Below the pieces are notes generated by a model. It was not told where the DNA came from. It did not search any database and saw only the letters and a program-made list of their open reading frames with translations. Of a DNA stretch of 64,000 nucleotides, positions 1 through 7,815 are shown piece by piece; the first letter of the stretch is position 1; each line of letters starts with the position of its first letter. The DNA comes from Novosphingobium sp. Chol11 (GTDB taxonomy: Bacteria; Pseudomonadota; Alphaproteobacteria; Sphingomonadales; Sphingomonadaceae). The DNA is taken from NCBI GenBank assembly GCA_945906105.1, contig CAMDQO010000009.1, positions 1-64,000 on the forward strand. Reading direction: 5' to 3'. A program made the translations under genes and the position numbers.

Positions 1-1194
1 ATCGGTGCGGGCGGTGTCAGCTCGGTTGCGGTCCACAAGATGGCCCAAAATCCCGGCATCTTCAGCCATATCAGCCTCGCCAGCCGGACGCTTGCCAAAT
101 GTGACGCCATCGCCGAATCGGTGTTGGCGCGCACCGGTCAGACCGTGTCGACCTATGCGATTGACGCCGAGGACGTGCCAGCATTGTCGGCGCTGATCGC
201 ACAAATCGCCCCCAAGCTGGTGGTCAATCTGGCGCTGCCCTATCAGGACCTCACCATCATGGAGGCCTGCCTGAACACCGGCACGCACTATCTCGACACC
301 GCCAATTACGAGCCGAAGGACGTCGCGAAGTTTGAATACTCGTGGCAGTGGGATCTGCATGATCGCTTCAAGCAGCGCGGCATCATGGCGCTGCTGGGCA
401 GCGGTTTCGATCCCGGCGTGACCAGCGTGTTCGCTATGTGGCTCAAGAAACACAAGCTGAAGACCATTCGCCAGCTCGACATTCTCGATTGCAACGGCGG
501 CGATCACGGGCAGGCCTTTGCCACCAATTTCAACCCGGAAATCAACATCCGCGAAGTGACTGCGCCCGCGCGGCACTGGGAAAATGGCGCGTTCATCGAA
601 ACCCCGGCCTTGTCAAAGAAGGTCGCCTTTGATTTCGAGGCTGTCGGCCCCAAGAATATGTACATGATGTACCACGAGGAACTGGAAAGCCTCGCCCGGT
701 TCATCCCCGAACTGGAGCGTGGCCGCTTCTGGATGACCTTTGGCGATGCCTATATCAATCACCTGACCGTGCTGAAAAACGTCGGCATGATCGGCATCGA
801 GCCGGTGATGTACCAAGGACGCGAGATCGTCCCGCTGCAATTCCTCGCTGCCGTGCTGCCCAAGCCTGAATCGCTCGGCCCCACCACCAAAGGCAAGACC
901 AACATCGGCGATATTGCTACCGGCGAGGCGCTCGATGGCTCGGGTGAAAAGACCTACTACATCTCGCAAATCTGCGACCACGAAGAGGCCTATACCGAAA
1001 CCGGCAACCAGGCGATAAGCTACACCACTGGCGTCCCCGCGATGATCGGCGCGGCGACGATGCTCACCGGCGCGTGGAAGGGTGAGGGCGTGTTCAACAT
1101 GGAGCAGTTCGACCCCGATCCATTCATGGATATGCTGAACGAGCATGGGCTGCCGTGGACGGTGAAGGAATTGGCTGGGCCGGTGGAGTTTTGA
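1..1194 (+). CDS. Carboxynorspermidine/carboxyspermidine dehydrogenase (saccharopine dehydrogenase family), 5' end missing
   Basis: The reading frame is open from base 1, so the start codon lies before the window; 397 codons are visible. The first residues, IGAGGVSSVAVHK, are the end of a Rossmann nucleotide-binding glycine motif. Further on come the family blocks LLGSGFDPGVTSVFA and DCNGGDH. By family knowledge the enzyme reductively condenses aspartate semialdehyde with putrescine (or diaminopropane), using NADPH, to make carboxyspermidine (or carboxynorspermidine). The decarboxylase for the next step is at 1722 and a putrescine-forming decarboxylase at 4681, so spermidine synthesis is the likely role. 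A plain saccharopine dehydrogenase is less likely given the neighbours. Confidence 0.9.
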   Translation: MGAGGVSSVAVHKMAQNPGIFSHISLASRTLAKCDAIAESVLARTGQTVSTYAIDAEDVPALSALIAQIAPKLVVNLALPYQDLTIMEACLNTGTHYLDTANYEPKDVAKFEYSWQWDLHDRFKQRGIMALLGSGFDPGVTSVFAMWLKKHKLKTIRQLDILDCNGGDHGQAFATNFNPEINIREVTAPARHWENGAFIETPALSKKVAFDFEAVGPKNMYMMYHEELESLARFIPELERGRFWMTFGDAYINHLTVLKNVGMIGIEPVMYQGREIVPLQFLAAVLPKPESLGPTTKGKTNIGDIATGEALDGSGEKTYYISQICDHEEAYTETGNQAISYTTGVPAMIGAATMLTGAWKGEGVFNMEQFDPDPFMDMLNEHGLPWTVKELAGPVEF

Positions 1195-1204
1195 GCAACA
1201 AGGT

Positions 1205-1266
1205 CCTCTCCAAATTTGCGAAGCACATTTGGGGAGGTGGTAGCCCGAAGGGCTGACGGAGGGGTA
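1205..1266. repeat. Left copy of a ~62-bp inverted repeat flanking the DUF559 gene
   Basis: It starts CCTCTC-CAAATTTGCG and runs through GGGGAGGTGG to a closing GACGGAGGGGTA. The reverse complement of 1626-1689 aligns with it over the whole length with few mismatches; the outer CCTCTC, the GGGGAGGTGG block and the terminal GGAGGGGTA are shared. An inner small palindrome (AGCCC-gaa-GGGCT) differs in sequence between the two copies but is hairpin-forming in both. It ends next to the start codon of the DUF559 gene. Confidence 0.85.
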
Positions 1267-1267
1267 A

Positions 1268-1624
1268 TTGCCACGCAAGCGAGTTCCCCGAAACACTTCA
1301 AGAGCGAGGCAACTGCGCCAGCAGATGTCATTGCCCGAGGTTCTGTTGTGGAATTTGTTGCGAAAAGCCCCCGGCGGTGTGATTTTTCCACGTCAACACT
1401 CGTTTGAAAACAAGCTCGTCGTCGACTTTTATTGCGCCAAGGCCAAAGTCTGCATCGAAGTGGATGGAATCGCGCACGATATGGGCGACAATCCGGAATA
1501 TGACCAAGCACGCGATGCCAGATTGCGGGAAATGGGCCTGGAGGTTCTCCGTATTCCCGCCACCGAGGTTCTGAAATCGCCCGAGCTTGTGGCGGAGGGA
1601 CTGGTGTTATTTTGCAAGCGTTGA
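1268..1624 (+). CDS. DUF559 (very-short-patch-repair-like) endonuclease-domain protein
   Basis: The protein is 118 aa with a TTG start. It carries the DUF559 pattern: an N-terminal RQLRQQMSLPEVLLWNLLR helix, then VVDFYCAKAKVCIEVDG and the C-terminal block LEVLRIPATEV. The D in VDFYC and the E/D in IEVDG correspond to the acidic active-site positions of PD-(D/E)xK / Vsr-like nucleases. Substrate and role are unknown for this family. The gene sits between two polyamine genes and is flanked on both sides by copies of one inverted repeat, which suggests it was inserted here or moves together with the repeat. The start could be a little further in, because TTG has no clear Shine-Dalgarno apart from GGAGGGG within the repeat. 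Confidence 0.8.
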   Translation: MPRKRVPRNTSRARQLRQQMSLPEVLLWNLLRKAPGGVIFPRQHSFENKLVVDFYCAKAKVCIEVDGIAHDMGDNPEYDQARDARLREMGLEVLRIPATEVLKSPELVAEGLVLFCKR

Positions 1625-1625
1625 A

Positions 1626-1689
1626 TACCCCTCCGACCCGCCCTGCGGGCGGCCCACCTCCCCATTTGTGCTGCGCAAAAATTGAGAGG
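1626..1689. repeat. Right copy of the inverted repeat flanking the DUF559 gene
   Basis: This begins two bases after the DUF559 stop codon with TACCCCTCCGAC, continues through a GC-rich palindrome (CCGCCC-tgc-GGGCGG) and CCACCTCCCCATTTGTG, and ends ATTGAGAGG. It is the reverse-complement partner of 1205-1266. The inner hairpin may also act as a transcription terminator, though no T-run follows. Confidence 0.85.
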
Positions 1690-1721
1690 AACTTCCCAAC
1701 GACTTGCGCTAGGCGAACCTA

Positions 1722-2921
1722 ATGGAAACCAGAGCTGGCGATCCGGGCGCTTTTGCCCAATTTGACCTCCACCGCGTCGATAGCCCTGCTTTCGTCGTCG
1801 ATGCTGCTCGGCTGCGCGCCAACCTTGCCGTGCTCGCCGATGTCCGCGACCGCGCCGGGATCAAGGTTCTCGCCGCACTCAAGGCCTTTTCAATGTGGTC
1901 GACCGCGCCGATCATCGGCGAATATCTTGATGGTGTCTGCACCTCCGGCCTGTGGGAAGCGCGGCTGGCGAGTGAGTTCTACGACGGTGAAATCACCACC
2001 TATTGCGCCGCTTACAAGCCCGATGATCTCGACGAAATCCTGCGGCTTTCCGATCATGTGATCTTCAATTCCCCGGCCCAGATCATGCGATGCAGCGCGA
2101 TCATTGATGCAGCGCGCGCGCGCGGTGAAAGCTTTGACATCGGCCTGCGCATCAATCCCATGCACGCAACAGGCGAAGTGCCGCGCTATGATCCCTGCGC
2201 GCCCCATTCACGCCTTGGCTTTCCGATCGATCAGCTCACCGCAGAGCATATCGACCTGATCGACGGCTTGCACATGCACACGCTTTGCGAACAGGACTTC
2301 GAGCCGCTGGCCCGCACGTGGGATCATGCTTTCGACTATCTTGAGCCGCACTTCGGCAAGTTCAAATGGATCAACCTTGGCGGCGGCCACCACATTACTC
2401 GTGCCGATTATCAGCGCGATGAACTGGTGCAGTTCCTGCTTGATGTGCAGGAAGATACCGGCGCCGAAGTCTATCTTGAACCGGGTGAGGCGGTGGCGCT
2501 CGATGCCGGGATTCTCGTCGGCACAGTGCTCGATGTTCAGGACAACGGCATGCCGGTGGCGATCACTGATATTTCCGCCACCTGCCATATGCCTGATGTG
2601 ATCGAAGCGCCTTATCGCCCGGCCATGCTCGGTGAGCTTCCGATGGGTGACGAGATCATCGACGAGGGGCAGGGCGGTGCCGTACGGCTGGGTGGCCCAT
2701 CCTGCCTCGCCGGTGACGTCATCGGCGATTACCGACTGCCCATGCCCGCCGTGCCGGGCGCGCGTTTCGCCTTCCTCGATCAGGCGCATTATTCGATGGT
2801 CAAGACCACGACTTTCAACGGCGTGCCGCTGCCCTCGATCTGGCTGTGGGACAGCGAAAGCGATGTGCTCGAATGCGTCAAGCGGTTCACCTACGAGGAT
2901 TTTCGCGACCGGCTGAGTTAG
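1722..2921 (+). CDS. nspC: Carboxynorspermidine/carboxyspermidine decarboxylase
   Basis: The protein has 399 aa and is an alanine-racemase-fold PLP decarboxylase. Lys54 in LAALKAFSMW is the expected PLP Schiff-base lysine, GGGHH at residues 220-224 and EPGEA at 253-257 bind the cofactor phosphate, and a CLAGDVIGDY block carries the conserved active-site cysteine region. It decarboxylates carboxyspermidine (or carboxynorspermidine) in the cytosol to give the final polyamine. It follows the dehydrogenase at 1-1194; the DUF559 cassette separates the pair, which are usually adjacent. The 3' end overlaps the convergent DUF3137 gene by 4 nt. Confidence 0.93.
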   Translation: METRAGDPGAFAQFDLHRVDSPAFVVDAARLRANLAVLADVRDRAGIKVLAALKAFSMWSTAPIIGEYLDGVCTSGLWEARLASEFYDGEITTYCAAYKPDDLDEILRLSDHVIFNSPAQIMRCSAIIDAARARGESFDIGLRINPMHATGEVPRYDPCAPHSRLGFPIDQLTAEHIDLIDGLHMHTLCEQDFEPLARTWDHAFDYLEPHFGKFKWINLGGGHHITRADYQRDELVQFLLDVQEDTGAEVYLEPGEAVALDAGILVGTVLDVQDNGMPVAITDISATCHMPDVIEAPYRPAMLGELPMGDEIIDEGQGGAVRLGGPSCLAGDVIGDYRLPMPAVPGARFAFLDQAHYSMVKTTTFNGVPLPSIWLWDSESDVLECVKRFTYEDFRDRLS

Positions 2922-3871
2922 GCATTCCCCCGAGGCCGCTCATTCAACCTTGCCGCCAGCTCTGCCAGTGTCCCGAACTGGTCAATCGTCAGCTCCAGCA
3001 AGCGCCGGTCGTCCGCCGCTTCAAGACTGCCGCTTTCAAACAGGTTGCCGTTTTCGAGCAGGATCAGCAACTGACCTTCGCTGAACAGAGCGCGGACTTT
3101 CTCACCAGAGAATGCCTGCTCCACCGCTTTCAGTCGCTCGACATATTCGGGATGGACCAGATAGCGCGCCTCGACCTGATCGTTTGACCATACGGCATAT
3201 TCATCCTCGAACTGCGGATCGACCATATCGACCCGGCCAAGCATGATGCCATGCAGCTTGATCTCGTCGCTATCGCCCAGCAGGCCGAACAGCTTCTTGC
3301 GGCGGCCAGCGCGCTCAATCAGTGTCACGCCGTTGAATCGGCGGGCAAAGCCCAGGGTGATGATCGACCCGGTGAAAACGCTGACCCAGGTGCGGCTCTT
3401 GCCATTGCTGCGCTCGACTTCCAGCACGGCCTCATAGAGTTGGAAAGGCTGCTCGCCGATCTTGCCGGTCCACAGATCCTGAAAGTTTGACCGCTCGTAA
3501 TTGGGCAGCATCTCAAACGCTTTGGCCGTCTCAAATTCGAGTCCGGGCTGGGCGGTGATCGCATAGTTCATGTCGAGTGCGCGGGCGATGGCACCGTTGA
3601 TCCCGCCTTTGACATTATCGACTACCGGCTTGGCCGCCATGGCCGCCCAGGCAAATCCGCCGACGCCAACGAAAAAACCGAACTGGAAGGCGGTGCCGAT
3701 ATCGCCGCTGAACAGCACAATCAGCACCGCTACCGCAGCCGCGCCCGCCACGGCCAAGGTCTGGCGCTTGCGCATCTTGGCCTTGGCATCGCCGCGCGCG
3801 CCATCCTGCTGGCTGAGCCATGTGCCCAGTTCGCCCGCCATCAGTGCATCCGGATCAGGGCGGATAATCAC
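2918..3871 (-). CDS. DUF3137 domain membrane protein
   Basis: With a GTG start at 3871 the product has 317 aa. That start is preceded by GGAG at a spacing of 10; an ATG at 3841 is the alternative. The longer upstream reading would run antisense into lemA and is unlikely. Two hydrophobic segments (LAVAGAAAVAVLIVLF and FGFFVGVGGFAWAAMAA) are followed by a soluble domain with FQDLWTGKIGEQPFQLYEA and a TLIERAGRRKKLFGLL block, typical of DUF3137. No function is established. DUF3137 genes are often found with lemA, as here, where they are divergent with about 63 nt between starts, so the two may act together at the membrane. Confidence 0.8.
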   Translation of the reverse strand: MIIRPDPDALMAGELGTWLSQQDGARGDAKAKMRKRQTLAVAGAAAVAVLIVLFSGDIGTAFQFGFFVGVGGFAWAAMAAKPVVDNVKGGINGAIARALDMNYAITAQPGLEFETAKAFEMLPNYERSNFQDLWTGKIGEQPFQLYEAVLEVERSNGKSRTWVSVFTGSIITLGFARRFNGVTLIERAGRRKKLFGLLGDSDEIKLHGIMLGRVDMVDPQFEDEYAVWSNDQVEARYLVHPEYVERLKAVEQAFSGEKVRALFSEGQLLILLENGNLFESGSLEAADDRRLLELTIDQFGTLAELAARLNERPRGNA

Positions 3872-3934
3872 GCGACTTGCACTCCGGCGCGGCTGTGATA
3901 GCCCTTGGATATATCGGAAGGGGTTCCAGCTGAA

Positions 3935-4489
3935 ATGACTACTACACTCATCATCCTTGCCGTCCTGCTGATCATTGGCTTCTTGCTTGTCGGGATTTAT
4001 AACCGGCTTGTCAGTCTGCGCCAGTCGGTCAATCAGGGAACTGCCGATATTGATGCGCAATTGCGCCAACGGCACGATCTTATCCCCAATCTGGTCTCAA
4101 CGGTGAAAGGCTATGCCTCTCACGAGAAAGAAACCTTCGATGCGGTGATCGCGGCGCGTAATCAGGCCGAAGCCAGCCGCGCTGGAGATCCTGCAGCCGA
4201 GACGGCGCTGGGCGGGGCGCTGGGCAAGCTGTTTGCGCTGGCAGAGGCCTATCCCGATCTCAAGGCCAGCGCCAATTTCCAGTCACTGCAAGGCGAGCTG
4301 GCCGATGTGGAAGACAAGCTGGCGGCTGCCCGCCGCGCGCTCAATGCTGTCGCGGCACGTTACAACGCCGCGCGGGAGAGTTTCCCCGCAGTGCTTTTCG
4401 CCAGTGCCATGGGATTCGGTCCGTCGGAATTCCATCGAATCGGCGAGTCAGAACGCCAAGTCGCCAACACGCCGAAAGTGGAATTCTAA
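3935..4489 (+). CDS. lemA: LemA family protein
   Basis: The product has 184 aa, usual for LemA. It starts with one membrane segment (TTLIILAVLLIIGFLLVGIY) followed by the family signature YNRLVSLRQSVNQGTADIDAQLRQR split around the helix start, and RHDLIPNLVSTVKGYASHE. The rest is a helical coiled bundle ending in FHRIGESERQ. ATG 3935 was preferred over an in-frame codon at 3905 because GGAAGGGG precedes it and the membrane helix follows directly. LemA proteins are membrane-anchored with unknown biochemical role. It is divergent from the DUF3137 gene. Confidence 0.9.
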   Translation: MTTTLIILAVLLIIGFLLVGIYNRLVSLRQSVNQGTADIDAQLRQRHDLIPNLVSTVKGYASHEKETFDAVIAARNQAEASRAGDPAAETALGGALGKLFALAEAYPDLKASANFQSLQGELADVEDKLAAARRALNAVAARYNAARESFPAVLFASAMGFGPSEFHRIGESERQVANTPKVEF

Positions 4490-4680
4490 ACGGCTTGAAC
4501 ACCCCCTGCGAAGCCCGCAGAAATTGGCGGTTTTTCGTGCATTATGGCCCCTCGCATTCTGGGGGGCATTTTCACTTGCAGTTCACAATCAACCGATTAT
4601 ATCGACCTCCCGCTGCCCCATGGGGACTTCCAAACCGCAAGGCAGCCTTGTTCAACGTTTCCGTTTGGGGGTCCCTTGAG
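4490..4680 (+). promoter_or_regulatory. Structured 5' leader of the ornithine-decarboxylase-like gene (possible speF-type regulatory RNA)
   Basis: The 190 nt between lemA and the decarboxylase contain a long stem: GGGACTTCCAAAC at 4623-4635 pairs with GTTTGGGGGTCCC at 4663-4675, 13 pairs including two G-U. A smaller hairpin (CAAG-gcagc-CTTG) lies in its loop, and CCCCATGGGG at 4616-4625 offers a competing fold. The 3' arm holds the only purine-rich stretch that could serve as ribosome-binding site for TTG 4681. In alphaproteobacteria a regulatory RNA named speF is known upstream of COG0019 decarboxylases; membership here is inferred from position and structure only. Confidence 0.5.
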
Positions 4681-5886
4681 TTGCACATCTATCCTGACGC
4701 ACCGGCTGTAGTTCGCGCTCTCGCGCCTGACGAACCAGTTATTCTCAACCGCAAGGCTGCCGCTTCGCGTGCCGCTCGATTCTTCGCAGAGAAGTTTCCG
4801 GGCAAGTCGCTTTATGCGGTAAAGGCCAATCCTTCACCTGATCTGCTCAGGGTGCTGTGGGATGCGGGCATCACGCATTATGATGTCGCCTCGATTGCCG
4901 AGGTTCGTCTGGTGCGCGCGACGCTGCCCGAAGCCGTGCTGTGCTTCATGCACCCGGTAAAAACCGCCAGCGCCATCACCGAGGCTTACAAGGTCCATGG
5001 TGTGCGGACCTTCAGCCTTGATACGCAGGAAGAGCTTGAGAAAATTCTCGGCGCGACCAGTGATGATGCGGGCAATCTGGCTGAAGATCTGCGTCTGTGC
5101 GTGCGGCTGCGCGTCTCATCGGAATATTCCGAACTGAGCCTCGCCTCCAAGTTCGGCATTGATCTGGCAGACGCTGCGCCGCTGCTTCAGGCGACGCGTC
5201 AGGTGGCCGATTGGCTGGGCATCTGTTTCCACGTTGGCAGCCAGGCGATGACGCCGTTTGCCTATGTGCAGGCGCTTGAGCGCGTGCGTGCAGCGATTGT
5301 CGATGCTGCGGTGACGGTGGACATCATTGATGTTGGCGGGGGCTTTCCCTCGATCTATCCGGGCATGGAACCACCGCCGCTGGAGGATTTCTTCGGAGCA
5401 ATCCACCGTGCGTCTGAATCGCTGCCGATCTCCTATTCGTCGGAGCTGTGGTGCGAACCGGGCCGCGCACTCTGCGCTGAATACAATTCGCTGATCGTGC
5501 GCGTCGAAAAGCGCCGCGGTGACGAACTCTATATCAACGACGGCGCTTATGGCGCGCTGTTCGATGCCGCACATGTTGGCTGGCGCTTCCCGGTGAAGTG
5601 CCTGAATGCGGGCCGTCAAGGCGGTGAGGCCGAGTTTTCGTTCTACGGCCCCACCTGCGATGATGCCGATTACATGAAGGGGCCGTTCACCCTTCCGGCA
5701 GACATTGCGGCGGGCGATTACATCGAAATTGGCATGCTCGGGGCTTATGGCGCAGCCATGCGCACGGCGTTCAACGGCTTCGGTCAGGGTGAAGTCGTCG
5801 AAGCCAGTGATGAGCCGATGGCCAGCCAGTATCTCGGCAACCGCCGCGATCCGCGCGTTTCGGATAATGTTGTTTCGCTGCGCTAG
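4681..5886 (+). CDS. Ornithine/lysine decarboxylase-like PLP enzyme (alanine-racemase fold)
   Basis: With TTG 4681 as start the product has 401 aa; the frame is open back to 4495, but that extension has no family similarity and lies in a structured leader. Lys48 in LYAVKANPSP is the PLP lysine. IDVGGGFPS, the ELWCEPGRALCAEY phosphate-binding block, and YGPTCDDADY with the conserved Cys-Asp pair complete the active site. The family makes putrescine from ornithine (or cadaverine from lysine). Putrescine would feed the carboxyspermidine genes at 1-2921. The exact start is uncertain. Confidence 0.85.
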   Translation: MHIYPDAPAVVRALAPDEPVILNRKAAASRAARFFAEKFPGKSLYAVKANPSPDLLRVLWDAGITHYDVASIAEVRLVRATLPEAVLCFMHPVKTASAITEAYKVHGVRTFSLDTQEELEKILGATSDDAGNLAEDLRLCVRLRVSSEYSELSLASKFGIDLADAAPLLQATRQVADWLGICFHVGSQAMTPFAYVQALERVRAAIVDAAVTVDIIDVGGGFPSIYPGMEPPPLEDFFGAIHRASESLPISYSSELWCEPGRALCAEYNSLIVRVEKRRGDELYINDGAYGALFDAAHVGWRFPVKCLNAGRQGGEAEFSFYGPTCDDADYMKGPFTLPADIAAGDYIEIGMLGAYGAAMRTAFNGFGQGEVVEASDEPMASQYLGNRRDPRVSDNVVSLR

Positions 5887-5952
5887 GCCTTGGGTTGTTG
5901 CGCTGCGCTAGGGTAGCCAATTCGATAAGCCGAAAATTCCGATAGATCGTCC

Positions 5953-5985
5953 GGGCAGAGCAGGCCAGCTTGGCTTGTTCTGCCC
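5953..5985. other. 15-bp hairpin in the 5' region of the hexapeptide-protein gene
   Basis: GGGCAGAGCAGGCCA at 5953-5967 pairs with TGGCTTGTTCTGCCC at 5971-5985 around a 3-nt loop; all 15 pairs form if two G-U pairs are allowed. No T-run follows, so it is not a classical terminator. It lies 35 nt before ATG 6021 and 67 nt after the decarboxylase stop, so it may be a weak terminator, an mRNA stabiliser or a 5'-UTR element. Confidence 0.55.
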
Positions 5986-6020
5986 GTTCGCCATAGTCTC
6001 CCGATCAGGGAGACGAAGCC

Positions 6021-6560
6021 ATGAAGATATATCCATTCAACGGAATGCTGCCGAAAATCGGCAAGAACTGCATGATCGCCGATAGTGTGATCCTGATCGG
6101 CGATGTCGTGATTGGCGATAATTGCTCGATCTGGCCCAATGTCGTGATCCGGTCTGACACCACGCCGATCCGCATCGGCAACAATGTCCATATTGAGGAG
6201 AACTCGGTGCTCCACACCTCGACCCATATCGAGGACAATGTGATGGTCGGGCACAGCTGCACCATCGAGGCTTTCATTGGCCACGATACGATGATCGGCA
6301 ACACAGCCAGCCTGATGCCGATGTCGCGGGTAGGATCGTTCTGCGCGGTGGCCGCTGGTAGCGTGCTCACCGATGGCGCGGTGATCCCGGACAACAGCTT
6401 TGCTGTGGGCAGTCCGGCCAAGGTGCATTCGCTGATAGACCCCGATAATCCCAAACACGCCATGCGGCTTTCGCGCACCTATCTTGACGGCGCGCGCGGG
6501 ATGCGTGCCTTGGCGCAGAGCTATATCGAACAGGGCATCTGGGAACATAAAGATGTCTGA
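6021..6560 (+). CDS. Left-handed beta-helix hexapeptide protein (gamma-carbonic-anhydrase / PaaY-CaiE type)
   Basis: The 179-aa protein consists of isoleucine-rich hexapeptide repeats (IADSVI, LIGDVV, IGDNCS, IRIGNN and on), with histidines in NVHIEENSVLHT and MVGHSCT placed like the metal ligands of gamma-class carbonic anhydrases. PaaY/CaiE-type members include CoA-thioester hydrolases that protect CoA pathways. It overlaps the following CoA-transferase gene by 8 nt, which supports a CoA-linked role over CO2 hydration. GGGAGACGAAGCC precedes the ATG. Confidence 0.75.
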   Translation: MKIYPFNGMLPKIGKNCMIADSVILIGDVVIGDNCSIWPNVVIRSDTTPIRIGNNVHIEENSVLHTSTHIEDNVMVGHSCTIEAFIGHDTMIGNTASLMPMSRVGSFCAVAAGSVLTDGAVIPDNSFAVGSPAKVHSLIDPDNPKHAMRLSRTYLDGARGMRALAQSYIEQGIWEHKDV

Positions 6561-7815
6561 ACCCACTGAAAGCCCGGACGCCCCACTTGGCCCGCTTGAC
6601 GGCATCAAGATTGTCGACTGGACGATCTGGCAGCAGGGTCCGGTTGCCGGCGCGATGATGGGCGATCTTGGTGCGGAAGTGATCAAGATTGAGGAGCGCG
6701 AAAAGGGCGATGGCGGGCGGCAGATGTTCCTCGTCCCCGGCGGCGATGGCTCATCCCCCTATTGGGAGATGAACAACCGCAACAAGAAGAGCTTCAACGT
6801 CGATCTCAAGCACCCGGAAGGCGTGGAGCTGGTCCGCAAGCTGATCGATCAGGCCGATGTGTTCATCCAGAACTTCCGGCCTTCGGTGGCCGAGAAGGTG
6901 GGACTGGATTACGAGACGTTGAAGGCGCGCAATCCCAAGCTGATTTATGCCTCGGCCAGTGCCTTTGGCCCCGAAGGTCCGGAACGCAAGGCGCGGGCTT
7001 ATGATCTGATCGGCCAGGCACGATCCGGCTTCCTGCTGCGCGATGGCAAGGACGAGCCTGATATTCCCGATGGCGGCATGGCCGATCAGATGGGGGCGAT
7101 TATGCTCGCCTATGCGGTGATGTGCGGGCTGATGGCGCGTGAGCGGCACGGGATCGGACAGAAGGTCGATACTTCGCTGCTGGGCAGCATGATGTGGCTG
7201 CGCGGACTGCCTTTCGCCCGCACCTTGATGAACGATCCGCGGCGTCAACGCTCAGATATGGGCCAGCATATGCAGTCCAAGGTTCCGACCCGGACCGATC
7301 CCGGCAATCCGCTTTGGAACACCTACAAGTGCGGCGATGGGCGCTGGATGGCGCTGGCAATACTTGCCACCGATCCGCATTGGCCAGTGGTGCTGGAGGC
7401 GCTGGGGCAGCCGCCTGAATTGACCGATAACCCCGCTTATCAGGATCACTGGGGCCGATGTTCACACGCTGGCGAGATCGTCGCGGTGCTCGATCCGCTG
7501 TTCGCCAGCCAGCCACGCGATTATTGGCTCGATCGGCTGATTGCCAAGGGTGATCTGCCGGTTTGCGCGATCAACACCACCGAAGAGGCGGCCAATGATC
7601 CGCAGGCGCTGATCAACGGCTATATCACCGAATATGACCACCCCCACTACGGCAAGCTCAAACTGCCCGGCTTCCCCGTGACCTTGTCGGAAACGCCCGC
7701 GCGCATTCACTGCCGCGCGCCGGAATTTGGCGAGCATACCGAGGAACTGCTGCTAGACCGGCTGGGATTGGATTGGGATGAGGTTTCGCGCCTCAGGGAA
7801 GCCGGAGTAATTTGA
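6553..7815 (+). CDS. CaiB/BaiF (class III) CoA-transferase
   Basis: The 420-aa product has the family N-terminus (LDGIKIVDWTIWQQGPVAGAM with MGDLGAEVIKIE shortly after), NRNKKSFNVDLK, and the IQNFRPSVAEKVGLDYETL block. The Asp in IPDGGMADQMGA falls in the region of the catalytic aspartate that forms the acyl anhydride. Such enzymes move CoA between carboxylic acids or act as racemases; the substrate cannot be told. The start ATG 6553 lies inside the end of the upstream gene, and the stop overlaps the following SDR start (ATGA), so 6021-8600 is one operon. Confidence 0.9.
   Translation: MSEPTESPDAPLGPLDGIKIVDWTIWQQGPVAGAMMGDLGAEVIKIEEREKGDGGRQMFLVPGGDGSSPYWEMNNRNKKSFNVDLKHPEGVELVRKLIDQADVFIQNFRPSVAEKVGLDYETLKARNPKLIYASASAFGPEGPERKARAYDLIGQARSGFLLRDGKDEPDIPDGGMADQMGAIMLAYAVMCGLMARERHGIGQKVDTSLLGSMMWLRGLPFARTLMNDPRRQRSDMGQHMQSKVPTRTDPGNPLWNTYKCGDGRWMALAILATDPHWPVVLEALGQPPELTDNPAYQDHWGRCSHAGEIVAVLDPLFASQPRDYWLDRLIAKGDLPVCAINTTEEAANDPQALINGYITEYDHPHYGKLKLPGFPVTLSETPARIHCRAPEFGEHTEELLLDRLGLDWDEVSRLREAGVI

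Noticed and set aside
3872-4075. N-terminal extension of the DUF3137 frame beyond GTG 3871
   Set aside because: It would run antisense through the start of lemA and the shared promoter, and it lacks similarity to the family.
4495-4680. N-terminal extension of the decarboxylase frame
   Set aside because: Sequence is low in family similarity, and the bases form a stable stem better explained as leader RNA.
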